Counted from the first letter of the stretch, positions 9,262 through 18,285 are shown. The stretch: DNA of 64,000 nt from Sphingomonas sp. LHG3406-1 (GCF_029637485.1 NZ_CP069128.1:868001-932000); one strand, 5' to 3'. The notes: a model not told the origin generated them from the letters alone. Program-made: numbers and translations.

Positions 9262-10698
9262 TTACCCCCCGACGTAGACGGTCTTCGTCTGTGTGTAGAA
9301 TTCGACGGCGGCGAAGCCCTGCTCGCGTGCGCCGTAGCTGGACTTGCGGGTGCCGCCGAACGGCACATGATAATCGACCCCCGCCGTGGGCAGGTTGACC
9401 ATCACCATTCCCGCCCGCACGGCACGCCGGAAATGGCGGGCGTGCTTGAGGCTGTCGGTGACGATGCCGGCAGACAGGCCGAACTGCCCACGATTGGCGA
9501 TCTCCAGTGCTTCATCATAGTCGCGCACGCGCACTGTGCTGGCGACCGGCCCGAACACTTCCTCGCAGTTGATGCGCATGTTGGGGGCGGTGTCGGCGAT
9601 GATGGTCGGGGCCATGTAATAGCCGCGCGTGTCGAGGCTGAGCGGCTCGCCGCCGGTGAGAACCTGCCCGCCTTCGTCACGCGCGATGCCGACGTAGCGG
9701 AGGTTCTGTTCCAGCTGCTGCTCGCTCACCGCTGGGCCGATCTGGCTCGACGGATCAAGCGCATTGCCGACCCGCAGGGAGCGCGCCCGCTCTGCCAGCG
9801 CCTCGACGAAGCGGTCGTGGATGCCTTCGGTGACGATGATCCGCGACGACGCGGTGCAGCGCTGGCCGGTGCCGAAGAAGGCCCCATCGATCGCCACCGT
9901 TACCGCCTTCTCGATGTCGGCATCGTCCAGGACGACCAGCGGGTTCTTGCCGCCCATTTCGAGCTGCAGCCGTGCCTGACGCTTGATCGCCCCTGCGGCG
10001 ACGCTCGCCCCGACGCCCTGCGAGCCGGTGAAGGAGATGCCGTCGATGTCGCCATGGTCGACGATCGCCCGCCCGACGTCGCCTTCGCCAAGAACGAGGT
10101 TGAAGACGCCCGGCGGCGCCCCGGCCTCTTCGATGATCTTGCCGAGCGCATGGGCGATCGCCGGCGTCGGCGTGGCCGGCTTCAGCACCACCGTATTGCC
10201 GAACGCCAGCGCCGGCGCGGCCTTCCAGGCGGGGATGGCGATCGGGAAGTTCCACGGCGTGATCAGCCCGAACACGCCGACCGCCTCGCGGTGGGTGGTG
10301 ACGTCGATCCCAGGCCGCGTCGAATCCAGGGCCTGGCCGTGGCGGCGGATCGCCTCGCCCGCGAAATACTTGAGGATGCGGCCGGCCCGCATGACTTCGC
10401 CCGTGCCTTCGGGAAGGGTCTTGCCCTCCTCGCGCGAGAGCAGCTCGCCAAGCTCCTTGGCGCGCGCCATGACCAGGCTGCCGGCCTTGTCGAGCACGTC
10501 CGAGCGCACTTCCGGCGAAGCTTCGGACCAGGACGGGAAGGCTGCACGCGCTGCCTTCACGGCACGATCGACATCCGCCGTGCTGCCCTTCGGGTAGCGA
10601 GCGACCACGTCACCGAGGTCGGACGGGTTGATGCTCTCGCCCGCCGCGTCGCTGCCGACCGCCTCTCCCGCGATGATGTGATGGAGTGTTTCGGACAT
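9262..10698 (-). CDS. xylA: 2-oxoglutarate semialdehyde dehydrogenase
   Basis: 478-residue NAD(P)-dependent aldehyde dehydrogenase. The general base is Glu in LQLEMGGKNP and the catalytic Cys is in GTGQRCTASS; GSQGVG is the nucleotide loop. In the Weimberg pathway it oxidises 2-oxoglutarate semialdehyde to 2-oxoglutarate, the final step that feeds the TCA cycle. Position between the dehydratase xylX (16 bp upstream) and xylB supports this assignment over other aldehyde dehydrogenases. The Caulobacter name xylA is used; it must not be confused with xylose isomerase. Confidence 0.9.
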   Translation of the reverse strand: MSETLHHIIAGEAVGSDAAGESINPSDLGDVVARYPKGSTADVDRAVKAARAAFPSWSEASPEVRSDVLDKAGSLVMARAKELGELLSREEGKTLPEGTGEVMRAGRILKYFAGEAIRRHGQALDSTRPGIDVTTHREAVGVFGLITPWNFPIAIPAWKAAPALAFGNTVVLKPATPTPAIAHALGKIIEEAGAPPGVFNLVLGEGDVGRAIVDHGDIDGISFTGSQGVGASVAAGAIKRQARLQLEMGGKNPLVVLDDADIEKAVTVAIDGAFFGTGQRCTASSRIIVTEGIHDRFVEALAERARSLRVGNALDPSSQIGPAVSEQQLEQNLRYVGIARDEGGQVLTGGEPLSLDTRGYYMAPTIIADTAPNMRINCEEVFGPVASTVRVRDYDEALEIANRGQFGLSAGIVTDSLKHARHFRRAVRAGMVMVNLPTAGVDYHVPFGGTRKSSYGAREQGFAAVEFYTQTKTVYVGG

Positions 10699-10713
10699 GG
10701 GACTACTCGCCTT

Positions 10714-11856
10714 TCAGGACTTGGCCGACTGGAGGAGACCGCGCGCGGCCAGGTTTCGCATGAGGTCGCGAACGCCGAACGCCCACGGCGGCGCATCGCG
10801 GCTGGTGGTGACGACATTCTCGAGCGTTCCGAGGCGCGGACTGGCGATCCGCACCCGGTCGCCCGGCTTGTGGGTGAAACCCCGTCCCGGCTCGTCGCGA
10901 TCCTTGGTCGGTGCGAACAACGTGCCGAGGAAGAGCATGAAGCCGTCGGGATAGTGATGCTCGCTCATCGCCTGCGCGACGAGATCTTCGGGATCGCGGC
11001 TGATCTGGCTCATCTCGCTCCGGCCTTCGAGCGAGAATCCGTCGTCGCCGACGATCTCGAGCGTCACCGTGGCGGCGCGAACGTCGTCGAGGGTGAAAAC
11101 GTCGTCGAACAGGCGGATGAAGGGTCCGATGGCGCAGGAGGCGTTGTTGTCCTTGGCCTTGCTGAGCAGCAGGGCGCTCCGACCTTCGAAGTCGCGCAGG
11201 TTGACGTCGTTGCCGAGCGCCGCGCCGCGGATCTCGCCGCGGCTGCTGACCGCCAGCACGACTTCCGGCTCTGGATTGTTCCAGGTCGAGTCCGAGCGGA
11301 CGCCGATCGGGGCAGTGCTGCCGACGCTCGCAAGCAGCGCGGTCTTGGTGAAGATCTCCGCATCGGGACCGATCGCCACCTCGAGATATTGCGACCAGAG
11401 GTCGTCCTCGATCAGCGCGGCCTTCAGGCGCGCGGCCTCGTCGGTGCCCGGTCGCACCGAGCGGATCGCGCCGCCAATCTTCTCCTCGATCTTGCCGCGC
11501 AGGACGGCGGCCTGGCGGTGATCGCCGCGAGCCCGCTCCTCGATCACTCGCTCGATGGCCGACAGGGCGAAGGTCACGCCGGCCGCCTTCACCACCTGAA
11601 GGTCGTTGGGCGCCAGCAATCGGCCGAGCGCGCCAGAAAGCAGCTCATCGACGGACCCGATATCCTCGCCGGTGACGGCAAGCGGGTCGGCGGTATCGAG
11701 GAGGTCGGCGACGGTCGGTGCGAAGCGAGAGATGTCCTCGACTCGGCCACCGCGAACCAGCACGGGCGTCGGCCCCTCCGGACGCAGCAGCCTGCCAGCG
11801 AGCACGGCTTGCCCATGATCTTCGGGCAGCATCATCGATGCGGAACTGCCGATCAT
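10714..11856 (-). CDS. xylX: 2-keto-3-deoxy-D-xylonate dehydratase, FAH family
   Basis: About 380 residues of the fumarylacetoacetate-hydrolase superfamily. The metal-binding signature NNPEPEVVL, GNDVNLRDFEGRS and KAKDNNASCAIGP are those of 2-keto-3-deoxy-sugar acid dehydratases. It converts 2-keto-3-deoxyxylonate to 2-oxoglutarate semialdehyde. The ATG at 11856 is chosen; a GTG at 11868 lies inside the SD sequence AGGAGG. It is the first gene of the minus-strand operon xylX-xylA-xylB-xylC-esterase, with a LacI-type operator only 24 bp before the start codon. Confidence 0.9.
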   Translation of the reverse strand: MIGSSASMMLPEDHGQAVLAGRLLRPEGPTPVLVRGGRVEDISRFAPTVADLLDTADPLAVTGEDIGSVDELLSGALGRLLAPNDLQVVKAAGVTFALSAIERVIEERARGDHRQAAVLRGKIEEKIGGAIRSVRPGTDEAARLKAALIEDDLWSQYLEVAIGPDAEIFTKTALLASVGSTAPIGVRSDSTWNNPEPEVVLAVSSRGEIRGAALGNDVNLRDFEGRSALLLSKAKDNNASCAIGPFIRLFDDVFTLDDVRAATVTLEIVGDDGFSLEGRSEMSQISRDPEDLVAQAMSEHHYPDGFMLFLGTLFAPTKDRDEPGRGFTHKPGDRVRIASPRLGTLENVVTTSRDAPPWAFGVRDLMRNLAARGLLQSAKS

Positions 11857-11879
11857 CGGACCAACCACCTCCTGTTACC

Positions 11880-11893
11880 TGATAGCGCTACCA
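11880..11893. promoter_or_regulatory. LacI-type operator 3 (XylR site)
   Basis: TGATAGCGCTACCA, the same 14 bases as the core of operator 1, sits 24 bp upstream of xylX and immediately before its SD sequence. Binding here would block the xylXABC-esterase operon. The end of the second GH3 gene is 45 bp away on the other side. Confidence 0.8.
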
Positions 11894-11938
11894 ACCGATT
11901 TCTCCTCACGACCTCCGAGAGCCGCCGACGTTCCTGGA

Positions 11939-14422
11939 TCAGGGCTGGCCGCAGCTGTTCTGGTCGACCATCGCGCTGGCGATGCGGACGTCGGACACGG
12001 CCATTCCAAGCGTGCCGCCGGTTCGGATCGAGGCGGGGACGGCGACCTTCTGCGGGTTCAGCCCAGCGCGAGCGAAGCAGCGCAACGGAATGGTAAGGGT
12101 CCGCCATTCGCCAACCGGCGCAGCGCGCAGCACGCCGCCGATCGGAACTTCCGCGCCGTCCATCGCCAGCGTGACCGGGCCACTCGGCCTGTCGTCGACG
12201 CGATAGTCGATCAGCAGGCTGAGTTCGCCCGTGGTCTCGCGCGAGATATCGATCGGGGCCGCCGCGCGGATGAAAGCGGCGGCTTCGCCGCCACCGGTCC
12301 AGCGCAGGCGCCGCGCATCCTCCTGAGCCCGCCGATCGACGCCGGCGATGGTGATGCCGCTGCCGCTGGTCGCCCACTGCCAGCCGGGCGGAAGCGTGCC
12401 TCGCCCGAAATAGACGCCGTCGGCTCCACCCGGCACGGGCGGCGGCCGATCCTCAGGCAGCTGCGGCACGTTCCTGCGGTCGGCGGCACGGAGGCCGTAA
12501 CCGTAGGCGAACAGCGGATCATAGCCGGCAGCGCCACGGTTCTGCGGTGCCTGGTCCGCGCGCTTTGGCCAGCTGAAGGTAAGCTTTCCGGTGAAATCAT
12601 GCCGGACCCGGCCAGCGGCGTTACGCAGAAGCACATCGGCCACCCCGCCCCCTTCGCTCCCCGGCAGGAAGGCGGCGACGAAGGCATCGGAGGCGTTCAG
12701 CTCCTGGTTCACCCACAAGGGACGCCCGGACAGGAACACCGCGACCGTCGGAACGCCAGCCGCCTTGAGCTTGCGCAACAGTTCGAGATGCCGCTTGTCG
12801 CCGGGGCTGAATTCCAGCGTCGCCCGGTCGCCGACGAATTCGGCATAGGGCTCTTCGCCGAACACGACGACGGCGACGTCGGGGCGCTGGCTGAAGCTGC
12901 CGTCGACGCTCAGCGTCGCCCGCCCGCCCGCCGTTTCGACCGCCTGGCGGATGCCGCCCCAGATGGAGGTGGCACCGGGAAAGTCCGCGTTGGTAAGCCC
13001 CGAGCCCTGCCAGCTGATCGTCCATCCGCCGGACTGCCGGCTGATGTCGTCGGCGCCGTCACCCGCCACCAGGATGTTGGCGCGCGGCGACAGGGGCAGG
13101 ATGCCGCCATTGTTCTTCAGCAGCACCAGCGACTTGCGCACGGCTTCCCGGGCGACGGCGCGATGCCCGGGTGACCCAAGCAGTTCGAAGCGCCCGGCCA
13201 GTGGGCGGGTCGAGGGAGCGCCCTTCTCGAACAGGCCGGCGCGCAGCTTCACGCGGAGGATGCGGCGGACCGCATCGTCGAGGCGAGCCATCGGGATCGC
13301 GCCCGACCGGACCTGCGCCAGCGTGCTGTCGTACAGGCCCTTCCAGCTGTCGGGCGCCATGAACATGTCGAGCCCGGCATTGATGCTCGCCGGGCAGCTG
13401 GTGTTGGTGCAGCCCGCGATCTGGCCATGCGCATTCCAGTCGCCGACCACGAGGCCGTCGAACCCCATCTGCTGCTTGAGCGCCCCGTCGAGCAGGCCGC
13501 GGCTGCCGTGCACCTTCTCCCCGTTGACGCTCGAGAAGGAGGCCATGACCGCCTGCACGCCCGCCTTCATCGCCGGGCCGTAGCCGGCGCCATGGATGTC
13601 GCGCAGCTCCGCGGGCGAGACGGCGGTGTCGCCCTGGTCCTTGCCGCCGGTCGTGCCGCCGTCCCCGACGAAATGCTTGGCCGTCGCGATGACGCGGCCC
13701 GGCCCCATGAACTCGCGCGTGCCCGGACGGCCCTGGAGGCCTTCCACCATCGGACCGGCGAAGGCGCGGACGATCGCCGGATCTTCGGAGAAGCCCTCAT
13801 AGGCGCGGCCCCAGCGATCGTCGCGGACCACGGCGAGGGTCGGCGAGAAATCCCAGTCGATGCCGGTCACCACCATCTCGCGCGCGGTGACTTCGCCGAT
13901 CTTGCGCATCAGCGCCGGGTCGCCGGTCGCGCCGAGACCGATATTCTGCGGGAAGATGGTGGCGCCGACCACGTTGGCATGACCGTGGACTGCATCGATG
14001 CCCCACATGAGCGGGATCTTCTCGCCCGTCCACGCCGCCTGGTCGGAGGCGTTCCAGTAGGCATCCGCAAGCTTCAGCCACTCGGCCGGGGGCGCCTTCT
14101 CGTTGCCTCCCGGCGCGCTGTTGCCGCCGGCGAGGATGGAGCCGAACTTGTATTTGGCGACGTCAGTGGGGGTGATGCTGGCGATATCGGGCTGGATGAT
14201 CTGGCCGACCTTCTCCTCGACCGACATGCGCGCGAGGATGGCATTGGCTCGCGCTTCCAGCGCCGCATTGGTGCGGACCCGGCTCTTCACTTTCGGCCAG
14301 GTGACACCGGCCGTCGCTGCCGGCCGCTCCTGCGCGAGCGTCGCGCCGTTCGGCAGTGCCAGCGCGCTCGTCGCCGTGATCGCCAGCAGGCAAGTGCTCC
14401 GTGTCAGCCCGAACCGCTTCAT
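11939..14422 (-). CDS. GH3 family exo-glycosidase with C-terminal accessory domain (ExoP-like)
   Basis: 827 residues. A signal peptide (about 1-30) is followed by the GH3 barrel beginning RANAILARMSVEEKVGQI; MWGIDAVHGHANV and ATAKHFVGDGGT are active-site loops. The nucleophile is Asp in GLVVGDWNAHG. The second GH3 domain has REAVRKSLVLLKNNGGILPL and FGEEPYAE. About 170 further residues form a galactose-binding-like extension, as in ExoP-type glucan exohydrolases. The start at 14422 has GGAGGAGAAG upstream. A perfect LacI-type operator lies 55 bp before it. It probably releases glucose or xylose from oligosaccharides in the periplasm; specificity is not readable from sequence. Confidence 0.9.
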   Translation of the reverse strand: MKRFGLTRSTCLLAITATSALALPNGATLAQERPAATAGVTWPKVKSRVRTNAALEARANAILARMSVEEKVGQIIQPDIASITPTDVAKYKFGSILAGGNSAPGGNEKAPPAEWLKLADAYWNASDQAAWTGEKIPLMWGIDAVHGHANVVGATIFPQNIGLGATGDPALMRKIGEVTAREMVVTGIDWDFSPTLAVVRDDRWGRAYEGFSEDPAIVRAFAGPMVEGLQGRPGTREFMGPGRVIATAKHFVGDGGTTGGKDQGDTAVSPAELRDIHGAGYGPAMKAGVQAVMASFSSVNGEKVHGSRGLLDGALKQQMGFDGLVVGDWNAHGQIAGCTNTSCPASINAGLDMFMAPDSWKGLYDSTLAQVRSGAIPMARLDDAVRRILRVKLRAGLFEKGAPSTRPLAGRFELLGSPGHRAVAREAVRKSLVLLKNNGGILPLSPRANILVAGDGADDISRQSGGWTISWQGSGLTNADFPGATSIWGGIRQAVETAGGRATLSVDGSFSQRPDVAVVVFGEEPYAEFVGDRATLEFSPGDKRHLELLRKLKAAGVPTVAVFLSGRPLWVNQELNASDAFVAAFLPGSEGGGVADVLLRNAAGRVRHDFTGKLTFSWPKRADQAPQNRGAAGYDPLFAYGYGLRAADRRNVPQLPEDRPPPVPGGADGVYFGRGTLPPGWQWATSGSGITIAGVDRRAQEDARRLRWTGGGEAAAFIRAAAPIDISRETTGELSLLIDYRVDDRPSGPVTLAMDGAEVPIGGVLRAAPVGEWRTLTIPLRCFARAGLNPQKVAVPASIRTGGTLGMAVSDVRIASAMVDQNSCGQP

Positions 14423-14476
14423 CCCTGGCTTCTCCTCCACCGCCACCCGGCCAAAAGAACAGCTTCGGCCAAGCGA

Positions 14477-14494
14477 CATGATAGCGCTATCATG
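14477..14494. promoter_or_regulatory. LacI-type operator 4, perfect palindrome
   Basis: CATGATAGCGCTATCATG is a perfect 18-bp palindrome and the best match of the four sites. It lies between the divergent GH3 gene (55 bp to its start) and the MFS gene (139 bp to its start), so one bound repressor could silence both. Confidence 0.85.
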
Positions 14495-14632
14495 GCGCGG
14501 CCATTCTGCTACGTCCAGCGCTTTGGCGAAGGCGGAGGGGAAAAGGATGGCGAGCGCTCTGCGATTGCGAAGCGGCGCCGATCGTGGTGATTGCAGCGGA
14601 CCGCCTTTTCCGCACTTCCAGAAAGAGTAGAC

Positions 14633-16183
14633 GTGACCGCCATCCCCACCAGCCGCGTCCTCGTCGGCGAGCGCGCACCCTATTTCTGGTTGGGCTGCGT
14701 CGCGATCTCGCTCGGCGTCCTGCTCCACCTGCCGATGCTGTGGATGGCGCATCGCATGGGCAATCACCTCGTCGGCATGGCGATGGACTGGGAAATGCTC
14801 GTCGGCATGGGGCTGATCGTCGCCGGGGTGCCGCTGGCCTGCTGGGGCGCACTACCGACCCGCCCGGTGCACGTCGAGGAAGCAAACGCGGATTATGAGG
14901 CGTCGGACGCCATGCCGCTCAATCGCTCCCATGCTGTGGTGCTGGCAGTCCTGACGCTCGGGCTGATCATCGACGTGATGAAGCCCGCCACGCTGGGTTT
15001 CGTCCTTCCGGGAGTCCGGCAGGAATATGGCATCGACCAGTCGACGGCCGCCCTGCTCCCACTCACCGCGCTGATCGGGACGACGGTGGGTTCCTTCCTC
15101 TGGGGCTGGCTGGCGGACATCTACGGGCGGCGGGTGTCGATCATCCTGTCCTCCATCCTGTTCGCCTCCACCGCCATCTGCGGCGCCATGCCGGCGTTCG
15201 AGTGGAACCTCGTCATGTGCTTCCTGATGGGAAGCTCGGCGGGCGGCATGCTGCCCGTCATCTACACCCTCCTCACCGAAGTCATGCCGCCCCGGCACCG
15301 CAGCTGGGTGCTGGTGCTGGTCGGGGGCACCGGGCTGATCGGCGGCTATCTGGCGGCAAGCGGCGCCGCCCACGCGCTGGAGCCGACCTACGGGTGGCGA
15401 TCGCTATGGCTGCAGGGCTTTCCCACCGGCCTCCTGCTGCTCGCCCTCACCCGCTTCATTCCAGAGACACCGCGCTTCCTCGCCAAGCAGGGGCGCACGG
15501 CCGAACTGGCCGACATGGAGCGCCGGTTCGGCCTCGTGCGGGTCAATCGTTCGGCTGCCTCCATGGCGCACTTCAGCAAGGTGAGTAGCCAGCCGCGCCT
15601 GACGGCGGCCCTGGTCATTGCCGCCTTGTGCTGGAGCTTCGTCAACTTCGGCCTGCTGCTTTGGCTGCCCAGCGACCTTCAGGCACGCGGCTACAGCGCC
15701 GAGCTGACCAGCGGGCTGATCGCCAGGTCATCGCTGATCGCGCTTCCGACCATCGCCATCGCCGCCTTCACTTATTCGAAGCTGAGCAGCCGCTGGACGC
15801 TCGTCGTGACCGTCCTCATCACCCTGGCGGGCCTCTTCGGCGCGCTGCTGCCATCATCGATGCTGCAATGGGAGCCACTGCTGGTCACCGTCATCGCGCT
15901 GCTGATCGTCGGCACGAACGGGACGATTGCCGTGCTGATTCCCTACACGGCCGAGAATTACCCGCTGCACATCCGGGGACGCGCCACTGGTCTGGTCGCG
16001 GGGAGCAGCAAGTTCGGCGGCGTGGCGGTGCAGGTGGCGGCGCTCGTCGGCTTCATCCCGACCCTGGTCGGAGCGGCCTGGGCGCTGGTCCTGCCGACGG
16101 TCGCCTCCGCCGCGATGATCGCCTGGGCTGGACGCGAGACCCGCGGCCGGAGCCTCGCGGAGCTCGAGGGCAAGGCCGGCTGA
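14633..16183 (+). CDS. MFS transporter with two extra N-terminal membrane helices
   Basis: 516 residues from a GTG at 14633; an in-frame TTG at 14591 is the alternative and no strong SD decides. Two hydrophobic helices (about residues 15-75) precede a 12-helix MFS domain that begins near HAVVLAVLTLGL. MFS signatures are GWLADIYGRRVS, FIPETPRFLAKQGR, YPLHIRGRATG and the terminal GRETRGRSLAELEG. It diverges from the second GH3 gene across a perfect LacI-type operator, so a sugar, oligosaccharide or aldonate substrate is inferred. No family name can be given with certainty. Confidence 0.75.
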   Translation: MTAIPTSRVLVGERAPYFWLGCVAISLGVLLHLPMLWMAHRMGNHLVGMAMDWEMLVGMGLIVAGVPLACWGALPTRPVHVEEANADYEASDAMPLNRSHAVVLAVLTLGLIIDVMKPATLGFVLPGVRQEYGIDQSTAALLPLTALIGTTVGSFLWGWLADIYGRRVSIILSSILFASTAICGAMPAFEWNLVMCFLMGSSAGGMLPVIYTLLTEVMPPRHRSWVLVLVGGTGLIGGYLAASGAAHALEPTYGWRSLWLQGFPTGLLLLALTRFIPETPRFLAKQGRTAELADMERRFGLVRVNRSAASMAHFSKVSSQPRLTAALVIAALCWSFVNFGLLLWLPSDLQARGYSAELTSGLIARSSLIALPTIAIAAFTYSKLSSRWTLVVTVLITLAGLFGALLPSSMLQWEPLLVTVIALLIVGTNGTIAVLIPYTAENYPLHIRGRATGLVAGSSKFGGVAVQVAALVGFIPTLVGAAWALVLPTVASAAMIAWAGRETRGRSLAELEGKAG

Positions 16184-16309
16184 GGCAGGCGTTATTCAGC
16201 GCCTCCGGGTGCACGCTTCCTCGACGAACAGGTGTCAGCTCCGGCCGATGAACTCGTCTGTCGAATTGCCGAGCATGAGGCCAATTCTGGTAGCTCGGCG
16301 CCGCGCTCG

Positions 16310-17365
16310 TCAGTCTTCCTGCTTCTGCTCCTCCCCGGGGATCGGGGTCGCCGTGTCGAGCGCCTCGCGGACGTAAAGTTTCTTCACCAGCACGTAGATC
16401 ACGACCGTCACCGGTGCGGCGAAGATGACTCCGAGCGGTCCGAACAAGGTGCCCATCGCGAGCAGGGAGAAGAGCAGGACCGCGCCCGGCAGGTCGACCG
16501 CCCATTGCTGGAGCAGCGGCGAGAAGAGATTGCCTTCGAGCTGCTGCACCACAAAGTACACGCCGGCCACCCACAATGCCAGCTGCGGGTCCAGCGCGGC
16601 GGCGATCAGGATAGCGGGAACGGCGGCCAGGATCGGGCCAATGAAGGGAATGAACTCGAGCAGTGCTGCAAGCAGGCCGAATGCGAGCGCATTGTCCATC
16701 CCGACCAGCCACAGGCCGACGCCGCTGGCGATGCCGACCGCCGCCATCGTCAGCAGCTGAGCCTTGAGCCAGAGCTTGAGCGCAATCCCGCTGTCGGCGA
16801 TCGCCGCGCTGGTGACGGCGCGGCGGCTCTCGGGCACCAGCTTGACGAGACCGCTCCGATAGAAGCGCGGCGACGCGGCGATGAAGATGCCGCCGACGAC
16901 GATCAGGAGCGCATCGGCGATCCCGCTGCCAAGGCTCATGACGAACTGGCCGGCGGTTGCAGCGAAGCTTCCACCGCCGCCACTGCCGCCCTTCAGCTGA
17001 TCGAGTTGCCCGGACAGACCGAAGCCCTCCAGTCGCTGCTGCAATGCTGCCCAGGCTCTGGGCAGGGCTTCGCGGATCTGCTCATACTGGCTGGTGAGCT
17101 GTGCGCCGAACAAGGCGAAGCAGAGCGCCACGACCACCAGTACGGTGAGGACCGCCAGAGCGAGGCTCACGCCAGCGGGGATACGAAGCTTCTGGTAGAC
17201 CCCGGCCAGGCTCTGGAAGAGAGTGGCGACGACCACCGCGCCGAACACCATCAGCAGAACTTCGCGTAGCTGCCAGACCAGCAATGCGAGCGCCACGAGC
17301 GCAATGACGATCAGTGTTCGCCGGATGAAGCGGCTGTCATCGTGCGTGTGCGGGAAAGTTGACAT
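16310..17365 (-). CDS. AI-2E family (PerM-like) membrane transporter
   Basis: 351 residues with eight or so hydrophobic segments and the family signature of the C-terminal half: EFIPFIGPILAAVPAILIA and YFVVQQLEGNLFSPLLQ, then GPLGVIFAAPVTVV. The tail is acidic (GEEQKQED). Family members are poorly characterised exporters; some move autoinducer-2 or sodium. The chosen ATG (17365) lacks an SD. Upstream is an EcfG-like promoter whose -10 ends 9 bp before the start, which would give an almost leaderless transcript. A longer form from a TTG at 17416 is possible. Confidence 0.8.
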   Translation of the reverse strand: MSTFPHTHDDSRFIRRTLIVIALVALALLVWQLREVLLMVFGAVVVATLFQSLAGVYQKLRIPAGVSLALAVLTVLVVVALCFALFGAQLTSQYEQIREALPRAWAALQQRLEGFGLSGQLDQLKGGSGGGGSFAATAGQFVMSLGSGIADALLIVVGGIFIAASPRFYRSGLVKLVPESRRAVTSAAIADSGIALKLWLKAQLLTMAAVGIASGVGLWLVGMDNALAFGLLAALLEFIPFIGPILAAVPAILIAAALDPQLALWVAGVYFVVQQLEGNLFSPLLQQWAVDLPGAVLLFSLLAMGTLFGPLGVIFAAPVTVVIYVLVKKLYVREALDTATPIPGEEQKQED

Positions 17366-17373
17366 GGATGACG

Positions 17374-17398
17374 AACCAAGCGGCGCGCCACCTGTTCC
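17374..17398 (-). promoter_or_regulatory. Possible EcfG-type stress promoter before the AI-2E gene
   Basis: Read on the minus strand the sequence is GGAAC, 16 nt, GGTT. The -35 is perfect and the -10 keeps GTT but has G instead of C. The start codon follows within 9 bp, so the transcript would be nearly leaderless. This is weaker than the site at 20414. Confidence 0.35.
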
Positions 17399-17440
17399 GT
17401 TGCGAGCGTGGAACAAGCCTTTATCCTGCGAAAGGCGGAG

Positions 17441-17497
17441 CCCAGTGCTTCCCGATCACGCACTCACGCAGGGAAACACTGGGCCCCGGCTTTAGCC
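17441..17497. repeat. Nested palindromes, probable terminator region of the stress operon
   Basis: Two 14-nt arms, GCCCAGTGCTTCCC (17441-17454) and GGGAAACACTGGGC (17472-17485), pair with one mismatch. Next to them CCGGCTTTAGCCGG (17486-17499 region) forms a second tight hairpin. They lie just past the 3' end of the SDR gene (stop at 17508), where transcription of the three-gene operon should end. No T-run follows, so factor-independent termination is not certain. Confidence 0.5.
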
Positions 17498-17507
17498 GGC
17501 GGGGCAG

Positions 17508-18269
17508 CTACTCTCCGCTGCCCGGCTCGTTCATCTTGCGTCCCTGCTGCGCCGAAACGCTTTCGGGAAGCACACCGGCGGCGAGGACCTGCGCCTTGTT
17601 GGCGAGGCCGTGGACGACCGCATGCTCGCCCTTCTTCATCGCTTCCCAGCCGGTCTTGGCGACGTCGGCGGCCGAAGCCTTCTTCGACTGGCCGACCTTG
17701 GTGTCCTCCATGTCGGCGCGGGCGAAGAACTCGGTCTCGGTCGCGCCGGGCTTGAGGCAGGTCACCGTGACGCCCGTGTCCTTGAGCTCGTTGCCGAGCG
17801 CGGCGGCGAAGCTGTCCACGAACGCTTTCGAAGCATGGTAGACAGCCTGGAAGGCGGCGGGGACGTGGCCGGCGATGGAGCCGGTGATGAGGATCCGCCC
17901 CTCCCCGCGCTGCGCCATCTTCTTGGCGATGGGCTGGATCAACAGCAGGGTGCCGGTGATGTTGGTGTCGATGACGTGGCGCCACTCGGCGACGCTCTGC
18001 TCGAGAAAGCCATGGCCGAGCCCGTGGCCGGCATTGGCGACCAGCACGTCGACATGGCGGTCGCCGATCTGCTGCAGGAGCTGCTTCACTCCCTGATCGG
18101 TCGAGAGGTCCGCCTCGATGGAGTCGACCTCGCCGTCGAGGCCGGCGCCAGCGTCCACCATCGGCGTGTCCGAAGCGACGATCAGGTCGTAACCCTCCGC
18201 CGAGGCAAGGCGCGCGATTTCAAGCCCGATGCCCGACGAGGCACCGGTGATGACTGCAAGTTTGCTCAT
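17508..18269 (-). CDS. Short-chain dehydrogenase/reductase
   Basis: 253-residue SDR: TGASSGIG near residue 8, NAGHG, catalytic Ser in ITGSIAGHV and Tyr/Lys in YHASKAFVDSF. The C-terminal tail of about 40 residues beyond the fold is variable. It is the third gene of a unit with the alcohol dehydrogenase (16 bp upstream) and the SRPBCC protein, all behind an EcfG-type promoter. The substrate is unknown; a role in redox or aldehyde stress is inferred from the promoter and neighbours. Confidence 0.8.
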   Translation of the reverse strand: MSKLAVITGASSGIGLEIARLASAEGYDLIVASDTPMVDAGAGLDGEVDSIEADLSTDQGVKQLLQQIGDRHVDVLVANAGHGLGHGFLEQSVAEWRHVIDTNITGTLLLIQPIAKKMAQRGEGRILITGSIAGHVPAAFQAVYHASKAFVDSFAAALGNELKDTGVTVTCLKPGATETEFFARADMEDTKVGQSKKASAADVAKTGWEAMKKGEHAVVHGLANKAQVLAAGVLPESVSAQQGRKMNEPGSGE

Positions 18270-18285
18270 TGTTCTTCTTTCCTGA

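Noticed and set aside
9367..12096. A 909-codon plus-strand open frame
   Set aside because: Antisense to xylA, xylX and part of a GH3 gene; the protein has no recognisable motif. GC-rich codon patterns produce such frames.
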